A stretch of 11,004 nucleotides of DNA, taken from positions 1 to 11,004 of the forward strand of contig JAEZLD010000144.1 in assembly GCA_023415335.1 (NCBI GenBank). Direction: 5' to 3'. How positions within the stretch are numbered: position 1 is the first letter of the stretch; each line of letters opens with the position of its first letter. Of the stretch, positions 5,094 to 11,004 are shown one piece after another. The notes below the pieces were generated by a model, which searched no databases, was not told where the DNA came from, and worked only from the letters and a program-made list of their open reading frames with translations. The position numbers were made by a program, and so were the translations under genes. This DNA is from Bacillota bacterium (GTDB taxonomy: Bacteria > Bacillota > Clostridia > Clostridiales > Caloramatoraceae).

Positions 5094-6194
5094 ATGAAAA
5101 CATATCCGCTACATTCAATATCAATTGAAGAGGCAAAAGAGAAGCAGTTTAAGCTTGTGGATGAAATCACTAGGGAGTTTCAAGGCTGTGATTCTTTAAC
5201 ATTAGGTGACCTTGGAATTACTGGGGGGATTAACAAGCCTAAGACGACGGAAAAGGCCGAACGCGTTATTGCCAGTTTATTTGGTACTGAAAAGTGTGCT
5301 TTAGTTACAGGTGCAGGTACAGGAGCAATACGCTGGGGCTTGATTGCCACAATGAAACCAAATGATGCGATTCTTGTTCACGAAGCCCCAATATATCCAA
5401 CAACACAGACAACTATAGAAGGTTTAAATTTTAATATTATAAGAGCAAACTTTAATGACTTAGATGATATTAGTAACGTAATGCGTAACCATGATATACA
5501 AGGAGCGTTAATTCAATATACACGCCAGGCTCCAGAGGATAGTTATGATATGCAAGAGGTTATAAAGACTATAAAGTCGTGTAAGGATGTACCAGTTATT
5601 ACCGATGATAACTATGCTGTTATGAAGGTAAGCAAAATTGGGGTTGAACTAGGAGCAGATATTTCAGCATTTTCGTCGTTCAAGCTGCTTGGACCAGAGG
5701 GAGTCGGTATATTAGTCGGCAAGGGTGAATTTATTGATAAGGTAGAGAAGTTGAATTACTCTGGTGGAAGTAAGGTTCAGGGATGGCAGGCTATGGAGTG
5801 TCTTAGAGGGCTAACGTATGCGCCGGTTGCTTTAGCCATACAGGCAGAGCAAAATGAGGAGTTAGTTAAGGAATTGAATGCTGCAAGGATACCAGAAATT
5901 AAAGGTGCATTTCTTGCAAATGCTCAATCCAAGGTGCTGCTAGTAGAATTTAATGATGAAATAGCTGAAGAGGTATTAAAGAATGCAGAAAGGTTAGGAG
6001 CATTGCCAAATCCAGTAGGTGCAGAATCAAAATATGAACTGGCTCCTATGTTTTATAGAGTTAGTGGAACATTTCTGAAGAAGGATCCTTCGTTGAAGAA
6101 ACGAATGATCAGGGTCAATCCAAACCGTTCAGGAGCAAAAACAATAATCAGGATACTTGAAGAAAGCATAAGGATGGTAAGGCCATGTTCTTAA
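5094..6194 (+). CDS. yhfS: YhfS, fold-type I PLP-dependent enzyme (putative aminotransferase)
   Basis: The 366-residue product matches E. coli YhfS in length (about 361) and general pattern. It has the core of the large aminotransferase / Cys-Met-metabolism PLP domain: a cofactor-phosphate loop VTGAGTGAIRW (71-81), a likely PLP-N1-binding Asp in PVITDDNYAV (Asp171 or 172), and the Schiff-base lysine Lys197 in SAFSSFKLLGPEGVG. The N-terminal GDLGITGGINKPKTTEKAE stretch recalls enzymes with the SelA / cystathionine-lyase layout. Real activity could be transamination, lyase chemistry or group transfer; I cannot tell which. It is cytoplasmic, with no targeting signal. GGAGG (5083-5087), inside the end of php, serves as its ribosome site. 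Its last 10 bases overlap yhfX, which suggests coupled translation. Family firm, reaction open. Confidence 0.82.
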   Translation: MKTYPLHSISIEEAKEKQFKLVDEITREFQGCDSLTLGDLGITGGINKPKTTEKAERVIASLFGTEKCALVTGAGTGAIRWGLIATMKPNDAILVHEAPIYPTTQTTIEGLNFNIIRANFNDLDDISNVMRNHDIQGALIQYTRQAPEDSYDMQEVIKTIKSCKDVPVITDDNYAVMKVSKIGVELGADISAFSSFKLLGPEGVGILVGKGEFIDKVEKLNYSGGSKVQGWQAMECLRGLTYAPVALAIQAEQNEELVKELNAARIPEIKGAFLANAQSKVLLVEFNDEIAEEVLKNAERLGALPNPVGAESKYELAPMFYRVSGTFLKKDPSLKKRMIRVNPNRSGAKTIIRILEESIRMVRPCS

Positions 6195-7345
6195 ATCAAG
6201 TTGAAATACGCAATCCAAAGCTCATTGAAACGGTTGTTGAACTTCATCAACAAGGATTGATACTTCCAGATACTTATGTAGTAGATATTGATACCTTATT
6301 GGAAAATGCAAAGCTTATTTTAAATGAAGCACATAAATATAACATGAAGCTGTATTTTATGCTGAAGCAGCTTGGACGGAATCCTTATATTGGGAAGAAG
6401 CTAATTGAATTGGGGTACGATGGAGCTGTTGTGGTAGATTTCAAGGAAGCCCAGGTAATGATGAATAACAATATTCATATATGTAATGTAGGACATCTGG
6501 TACAACCACCCTTTGCAATGCTTCAAAAATTAGTTGACTATGGCTGTGACTATTTTACAGTTTTTTCATTACAAAAGATAATGGATATTAATGAATGTGC
6601 AAAAAAAGCAGGGAAAGTACAAAAGTTAATTGTGAAGGTTGTTGGAGAAGATGATTTTATTTATAGTGGCCAAACTGGAGGATTTCAATTAGATGAATTG
6701 CCCAAGCTTATTGAGGCTGTAAAAAAATTAAGTAATGTTGAAGTTAAAGGTGTAACGTCTTTTCCTTGTTTTCTTTATGATAACTCAATTGGGGATGTAG
6801 TCAAAACAAACAATTTAGATACTGTGTTATATGCTAAAGAGATCTTTGAGAATAATGGTATAAGCATTGAAAATATAAATACCCCTTCCACAACCTGTGT
6901 TCATACAATAGGACAGATGGCAGCAGTTGGTGCAAATAGCAGCGAACCTGGGCATGGGCTAACTGGAACAACACCGTTGCACGCAGAACATGAATGTGAA
7001 GAGATACCATGTGTGGTATATTTAAGCGAAGTATCTCATAACTTTTCAAGCAGTGGATATATTTATGGGGGAGGATTCTATAGAAGGGGCCACTGCATGA
7101 ATGCCTTAGTAGGATCTTCTTATAACAAACTAAGGGAAGTTAAGGTTATCACTCCTGATGCTGATAGTATTGATTATCATTTTAGGCTAAGTGAAGCTGC
7201 AAGCATAAATGATACTGTTATTATGTCCTTTAGGTATCAAATGTTTGTAACAAGAAGCGATGTTTGTATTATTGAAGGAATTAAAAGTGGAAATATAAAA
7301 ATTGTTGGGATGTTTAATTGTTTGGGAGATGAAAAGGGTGAATAG
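6185..7345 (+). CDS. yhfX: YhfX, alanine-racemase-like (fold-type III) PLP enzyme
   Basis: This 386-residue protein is very like E. coli YhfX (about 387) along its whole length, beginning MF and sharing segments such as GRNP and EPGHGLTGT. The N-terminal PLP barrel has the Schiff-base lysine Lys61 in YFMLKQLGRNP. Further conserved stretches are GHLVQPP, FPCFLYD, EPGHGLTGTTP (254-264), SGYIYGGGFYRRGH and QMFVTRSDV. In this fold the family is usually amino-acid racemase or decarboxylase, and the YhfX reaction is unassigned. Two alanine-racemase-like domains elsewhere in this fold often form head-to-tail dimers, so a dimer is likely. The ATG overlaps the yhfS end by 10 bases; AAGG at 6170-6173 is the best ribosome site and is a little far, consistent with translational coupling. 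The end overlaps yhfW. No substrate can be deduced. Confidence 0.85.
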   Translation: MFLNQVEIRNPKLIETVVELHQQGLILPDTYVVDIDTLLENAKLILNEAHKYNMKLYFMLKQLGRNPYIGKKLIELGYDGAVVVDFKEAQVMMNNNIHICNVGHLVQPPFAMLQKLVDYGCDYFTVFSLQKIMDINECAKKAGKVQKLIVKVVGEDDFIYSGQTGGFQLDELPKLIEAVKKLSNVEVKGVTSFPCFLYDNSIGDVVKTNNLDTVLYAKEIFENNGISIENINTPSTTCVHTIGQMAAVGANSSEPGHGLTGTTPLHAEHECEEIPCVVYLSEVSHNFSSSGYIYGGGFYRRGHCMNALVGSSYNKLREVKVITPDADSIDYHFRLSEAASINDTVIMSFRYQMFVTRSDVCIIEGIKSGNIKIVGMFNCLGDEKGE

Positions 7346-8549
7346 GCGTGTTGTTGTAATTGTGTTGGACGGTTTTGGGATGAAGGCAATGAAGGATGCT
7401 AAAATTGTTCGACCTGGGGATGAAGCGAGCAGCACTTTTGGTAGTATATTAAAAAGCTTTCCTGATCTAAAATTACCAGTGCTTGAAAAGCTGGGGCTGA
7501 TGAATGCTTTTGGACAAGAAAGTGAAAGAATGAAGTTTATACCTGAAGCTAATTACGGACAAGGTGAACTTATGCATTTTGGGGCAGATACGTTTATGGG
7601 ACATCAGGAAATAATGGGGACTCTGCCTAAGAAGCCTGTTGTTCAACCATTCCAAGAACAAGTGGACAAGATAAAAAGGCATTTGGAATATAGTGGACAT
7701 AAGGTTGAGGTTAAAGAAATCCATGGTTTAAGGTACCTTTTAGTAGATGGATATTGTACTGTGGCTGATAATATAGATGCAGATTTAGGAATGGCATATA
7801 ACTGCACGGCTCCCTTGGATTTAATCTCCTTTGAAAATGAAATGGTGATTGGTCAGTTGGTAAGAGAAGTCGTAACTGTTAATAGAGTCATTGTATTTGG
7901 CGGCACGGGAAATACAATTGACGATGTGCTTAAAGCAGCAGAAATAAGACCAGGAGGTTTTATTGGAGTCCATGCAGTTAAGTCTAAATCCTATGAACAA
8001 GGCTATCAGTGCAGGCATTTAGGATACGGGGTTGATAAAAATACACAAGCTCCTACTATCATGACCAAACATGGAATTCCAGTTGTTCTGATTGGAAAGG
8101 TAGCAGATATTGTACATAATGAAAACGGCTTGTCAATATCATGTGTACCTACAGAGGAGGCTTTAAATATTACAATAGACCAGATTAAAAGGAATCCTAT
8201 TGGATTTATTTGTACTAATGTACAGGAAACAGACCTGGCAGGACATAGTCAAGATGCAAAATGGTATAAAGACCTATTAATTCTTGCAGATAGAAAAATT
8301 GGTGAAATTATTCCTCTATTGGGGGAAGAGGATATTTTAATTATTATGGCAGACCATGGAAATGACCCGAATATTGGCCATAATAGGCATACTAGAGAAA
8401 GTGTTCCTATATTGATTTATAAAAAGGGTGTTAATGGCGTGAATATTGGACTAAGAAAGACATTAAGTGATGTGGGGGCCAGTGCATGTGACTACTTTGG
8501 TGTAGAGCTCCCGCAAAACGGGGTATCCTTTATAAATCTACTGGTATAA
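7329..8549 (+). CDS. yhfW: YhfW, phosphopentomutase-like metalloenzyme
   Basis: The 406-residue product fits the alkaline-phosphatase / phosphopentomutase superfamily and E. coli YhfW (about 408 residues). Visible are the N-terminal metal site VVVIVLDGFGM (Asp14), the phospho-acceptor region GADTFMGHQE with Thr88, a VQETDLAGHSQDA segment where phosphopentomutase has D-x-D..GH, and the C-terminal metal cluster MADHGNDPNIGHNRHTRE (Asp342, His343, His351, His354). It should therefore bind two Mn2+ or similar ions and move a phosphate group within or between sugars. Being in this cluster and not with nucleoside genes argues for a different substrate from DeoB. ATG 7329 overlaps yhfX by 17 bases. 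GTG 7338 is also possible, as GGGAG (7324-7328) is 9 bases before it, while an ATG at 7302 has no ribosome site. It is the last gene of the compact block. Confidence 0.82.
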   Translation: MKRVNRRVVVIVLDGFGMKAMKDAKIVRPGDEASSTFGSILKSFPDLKLPVLEKLGLMNAFGQESERMKFIPEANYGQGELMHFGADTFMGHQEIMGTLPKKPVVQPFQEQVDKIKRHLEYSGHKVEVKEIHGLRYLLVDGYCTVADNIDADLGMAYNCTAPLDLISFENEMVIGQLVREVVTVNRVIVFGGTGNTIDDVLKAAEIRPGGFIGVHAVKSKSYEQGYQCRHLGYGVDKNTQAPTIMTKHGIPVVLIGKVADIVHNENGLSISCVPTEEALNITIDQIKRNPIGFICTNVQETDLAGHSQDAKWYKDLLILADRKIGEIIPLLGEEDILIIMADHGNDPNIGHNRHTRESVPILIYKKGVNGVNIGLRKTLSDVGASACDYFGVELPQNGVSFINLLV

Positions 8550-8636
8550 ATGAGAAATACATTGAGCATAATTGAGACATGTATTCAGCTCTTCGTGGAA
8601 GGGATAGGAAACATAAACAGTTTATAATTTTTTCAG

Positions 8637-8666
8637 GTATGGCATGACCTTCGGGGCATGCCATAC
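8637..8666 (+). terminator. UUCG-capped hairpin after yhfW
   Basis: GTATGGCATG (8637-8646) pairs exactly with CATGCCATAC (8657-8666). Inside, after one A-G mismatch, CC pairs with GG around the very stable C(UUCG)G tetraloop. It lies 87 bases after yhfW. Only a weak ATGTTTC follows, so it lacks a proper T-run and may mark or protect the 3' end rather than stop transcription alone. Confidence 0.45.
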
Positions 8667-8741
8667 ATGTTTCAAACTGAAGATAAATGACTCAGGCTCC
8701 ATAGTAGAATTGATTTAAAAATTTGCTATTTATTGTGATGG

Positions 8742-8969
8742 GTGAGGACATTGGAGGGTATAAACTCAATGCCTATTCTAGCGGCAGATGTGACAAAGCT
8801 ATGGAAAATGCAGGTGGGACAGAAGGCTTCTGTGAGCAACACAGAGAACATCGAAATCGTAAGAGAGAACTTGGGATTTGATTTAGAAAAGGGTATTACA
8901 ACGGTGGATATGAATCTTACACAGGAGCACTATTTTCTGGAGGTCACAAAGCGTTCTATGGATAAGTAA
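8742..8969 (+). CDS. Doubtful small ORF, hypothetical or gene remnant
   Basis: This frame could encode 75 residues from a GTG start, with a stop codon just before it (TGA 8736-8738). I do not recognise the product. The sequence is not low-complexity and looks protein-like, with a charged middle (NTENIEIVRENLGFDLEKG) and an end with VDMNLTQEHYFLEVTKRS, but there is no ribosome binding site in front of the GTG and no promoter I trust. The next frame is open from ATG 8738 to a TGA near 8881, which would also fit a decayed longer gene. There are no membrane segments or known motifs. It stands alone, pointing the same way as yhfW 192 bases earlier. It may not be expressed. Confidence 0.25.
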   Translation: MRTLEGINSMPILAADVTKLWKMQVGQKASVSNTENIEIVRENLGFDLEKGITTVDMNLTQEHYFLEVTKRSMDK

Positions 8970-9025
8970 AGAATAATAAATATAATTGGGTCTATTAATA
9001 CAAGAGCAATCGCTTATAATTAACT

Positions 9026-9062
9026 CAAAAAAATTCTCCACAGGAAACCCCTGTGGAGAATT
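9026..9062 (-). terminator. Strong intrinsic terminator of the peptidase gene
   Basis: Read on the minus strand, AATTCTCCACAGG (9062-9050) pairs perfectly over 13 bp with CCTGTGGAGAATT (9044-9032), with a 5-base loop and a TTTTTT run after the stem (9031-9026). It starts 10 bases after the TAG stop. The plus strand has no T-run after the stem, so it works in one direction. Confidence 0.85.
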
Positions 9063-9072
9063 ATCGTTTATG

Positions 9073-11004
9073 CTATTTCTTGTTGGCTTTTGTTATAAGC
9101 TGATAGCTGTAGTCTACAGGCATTTTAACTCCTATAGGGGCAGCATACCATACTACCATATAGTTGTTGCCGCTGCTGAAGAATTTCTTTATTTCAACTT
9201 CATCAGCACTGGTCATATTAACAGGATTCAGGGTTTTTACCTGATAATGCTGAGGAGTTGTCCCTTTATTGGTATACTTTTCATTAACGAATGTTACCAT
9301 ATAGTTTGCATAAATACCTAAAGCCTTCTGCAGGCTTTCAAAACCATCAGTGGTAGTACAGGTGTTCTTGTAGCCTATTTCAGGTATCTCTATGTTCTTT
9401 ATATACCATCCGGGAACATCAAGGTAGCCATTTCCGTTTGAACCCCAGTCTGTCATGTATCTGAAGCTTAGAAGTATCTTGCCTCCGGCATATGGTGTAA
9501 GGTCAAAGGTTTCTGTTGTCCATCCATCTGTGACTCCGGTGAATCCAGGAACGTTTTGCTTTATTGCTGGATAGCCTTCATCAACAACATCGCTTCTTGT
9601 ATTTTCATTTGACAGGGATATCCATGTGTTTCCGCCATCCTTGGATACCTGAACCATTCCGAAATCCCACTGCTCTTCTATGTCACGGAGGTTATCGAAT
9701 TTCAAGGTTGCAGCTGTTTTTCCTGTCAGGTCAACTGGAAGTATGGCACAGTTACTTAGCTCATCTCCCTCTCCGCTGAAAAGTACCTTAGTGTCAGAGG
9801 CTAATGGGTCACCAACTACTGTCCATGGCAATGGAAGGAAGTCGATTCCGCTGAACTTAATGTCCTTAATGTCCTTTACGTTTTCAAGCTTTATATAGTC
9901 TGTACCCCAGGCAGGAACTCCAGCCTTGTTGGTTTTTAAGGCTGCTTCATAGTTAAGCTGGTATTCGCCGTGCAGGTCTATGCTTTTAAAATTATAAATG
10001 CCGTTTCCGGGGTTCTTGCTGTCAATCATCAAAGCTAATGAAAATCTTCTAAACAGTTCCTCAAAGTCTATACCTGTTTTGTATTGTTTCAAAACGTCGT
10101 TGACACTTTCGATTCCATGCTTAGGGTTCTTGGCCAGGGACTGTATGAAGTCTCTTCCAAACTGGTCGTCTAAGTATAGCTGAAGCAGATATGCTTGGCC
10201 GTAGTCTGCAAGGGTTTCAGCTCCTGTAGGAGCATTGTAATACTCATCCCATGAAACCAGGGAGTTTTCCGGATGGTCAAGGAAGTAGTTTATATGGCCT
10301 GAAGGCTGGCCATAGCCGCACAGATACTCTGCAAAATCAGACATTCCTTCGTTAATCCAGGTTTCCTCGCCGCTGTCATTGTCAGCATGGATAAGATGCT
10401 GGAACTCGTGGGCAACTGTTGGAAGATAGGTGTCCTCAAGTCTGGTTTCCCATTTGTTAGTGTCAATTGTAATTATGTTCCTGTCAGTGTATTGTTCTAT
10501 TGTGCCCCAGTAGAAGCCTGCAACATAGAATGGATATGTAGGGTCGTAATAGTTCTCATCACGAACGTTGTCTACCAGTATTATTACCCTTTCAACCCCA
10601 TCCACTGGAGTGAAGTCATAGGACAACAGTGCATTTTCTCCGTTATGTGAGTCAGGCATTCCGAAGAATTCTGTGTCTTTTTCATATATGTTGTTGTCAA
10701 ATGCATCAACAACCTTGGCTAGCTGCTCATCTGTAATCACAGGAGTTGGTCTTGTGTCTCCCTTTGGATATGCCAGGTTATTGGCAACCCATACTTCACA
10801 TTTTTCTCCTATATCCCTTAAAGTAAAATACTTTAAGTATGCTCCACTTGTGTTGTCATTAGCTACGAAAACCCTCTGGGTGCCAATGTATGGGCTTGAA
10901 TCTGAATTAGCAGAAGCATCTCCGGCTGCAGCTTCATTGCCTAATTCCTTTGCGGATTTCATAAGCTCGTCATTAAGCTTTGCCTGGAGCTCTGGGTCAT
11001 TATC
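9073..11004 (-). CDS. Zinc metallopeptidase, immune-inhibitor-A-like, secreted type (5' end missing)
   Basis: The frame stays open to the window edge, giving 643 visible residues; the true start and any signal peptide lie outside. Numbered from the first internal Met (10962), the catalytic zinc motif is HEFQH (His185, Glu186, His189), with a likely third ligand Glu205 in TWINEGMSDFAEYL, a gluzincin pattern. Ahead of it is a domain with a DNVRDENYYDP stretch. Behind it, after a helical region to about residue 330, lies a beta-rich part with WISLSNENTRSD, GWTTETFDLTPYAGGKILLSFRY and PGWYIKNIEIPE. These are typical of the carbohydrate-binding-like sandwich in immune inhibitor A (M6) and related peptidases. 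It probably acts outside the cell on proteins. It is convergent with the yhf cluster, has higher GC (52 percent over bases 9481-9540), and is unlikely to share its function. Exact peptidase family (M6 or a neighbour) is uncertain. Confidence 0.75.
   Translation of the reverse strand, partial: DNDPELQAKLNDELMKSAKELGNEAAAGDASANSDSSPYIGTQRVFVANDNTSGAYLKYFTLRDIGEKCEVWVANNLAYPKGDTRPTPVITDEQLAKVVDAFDNNIYEKDTEFFGMPDSHNGENALLSYDFTPVDGVERVIILVDNVRDENYYDPTYPFYVAGFYWGTIEQYTDRNIITIDTNKWETRLEDTYLPTVAHEFQHLIHADNDSGEETWINEGMSDFAEYLCGYGQPSGHINYFLDHPENSLVSWDEYYNAPTGAETLADYGQAYLLQLYLDDQFGRDFIQSLAKNPKHGIESVNDVLKQYKTGIDFEELFRRFSLALMIDSKNPGNGIYNFKSIDLHGEYQLNYEAALKTNKAGVPAWGTDYIKLENVKDIKDIKFSGIDFLPLPWTVVGDPLASDTKVLFSGEGDELSNCAILPVDLTGKTAATLKFDNLRDIEEQWDFGMVQVSKDGGNTWISLSNENTRSDVVDEGYPAIKQNVPGFTGVTDGWTTETFDLTPYAGGKILLSFRYMTDWGSNGNGYLDVPGWYIKNIEIPEIGYKNTCTTTDGFESLQKALGIYANYMVTFVNEKYTNKGTTPQHYQVKTLNPVNMTSADEVEIKKFFSSGNNYMVVWYAAPIGVKMPVDYSYQLITKANKK

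Larger units (their letters stand above)
8550..9072. other. Gap between convergent yhfW and the peptidase gene
   Basis: This 523-base stretch separates two convergent genes. It holds the UUCG hairpin (8637-8666), one doubtful small ORF (8742-8969) and the peptidase terminator (9026-9062). I see no RNA gene or insertion-sequence end in the rest. Confidence 0.6.

Noticed and set aside
8986..9321. 111-codon plus-strand frame near the peptidase end
   Set aside because: It runs through the peptidase terminator hairpin and the antisense of the peptidase gene, and has no ribosome binding site.
1..11004. tRNA or rRNA genes, CRISPR arrays, insertion sequences, integrase
   Set aside because: I found no cloverleaf, regular spaced direct repeats, transposase-like protein or terminal inverted repeats with target duplication.

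Overview
The window looks like chromosomal DNA of a low-GC Gram-positive bacterium of the Clostridia type. The AT-rich intergenic DNA, strong AGGAGG-type ribosome binding sites, near-consensus sigma-A promoters and protein sequences all fit, but the species cannot be named from the sequence. Its core is a complete set of homologues of the eight-gene yhf cluster of E. coli (yhfS, yhfT, yhfU, php/yhfV, yhfW, yhfX, yhfY, yhfZ), an operon whose pathway is, to my knowledge, unassigned.

Layout. Bases 2-160 are the last 52 codons of a magnesium P-type ATPase (MgtA/MgtB type), followed by a terminator and a structured 490-base gap. At 650-1573 is yhfZ, a winged-helix regulator with its own terminator. 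A perfect TTGACA promoter (1798-1826) and a 22-base perfect palindrome (1839-1860) then precede yhfU (DUF2620) and yhfT (polytopic membrane protein). A 281-base gap packed with inverted repeats follows. Next come five tightly packed genes, separated by 8 bases or less or overlapping: yhfY (PRD domain), php (phosphotriesterase-like metallohydrolase), yhfS (PLP fold-type I enzyme), yhfX (alanine-racemase-like PLP enzyme) and yhfW (phosphopentomutase-like metalloenzyme). A hairpin with a UUCG tetraloop closes the cluster. After a largely empty stretch with one weak small ORF, a secreted-type zinc metallopeptidase (HEFQH, immune-inhibitor-A-like) lies on the minus strand. It has a strong terminator and runs off the right edge.

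How the genes may work together (inference). YhfT has the form of a transporter and YhfU of a small partner with a conserved Cys-Ser-Thr-Gly loop. YhfY carries the PRD fold normally read by the phosphotransferase system. Php, YhfS, YhfX and YhfW supply a hydrolase, two PLP enzymes of different folds and a phosphotransfer enzyme. Together they suggest uptake and breakdown of a small compound, possibly amino-bearing and phosphorylated, with YhfZ as local regulator. The substrate cannot be read from the sequence. The gene order, Z / U-T / Y-php-S-X-W, differs from the E. coli order as I remember it (Z-Y-X-W-php-U-T-S), so the set has stayed together despite rearrangement.
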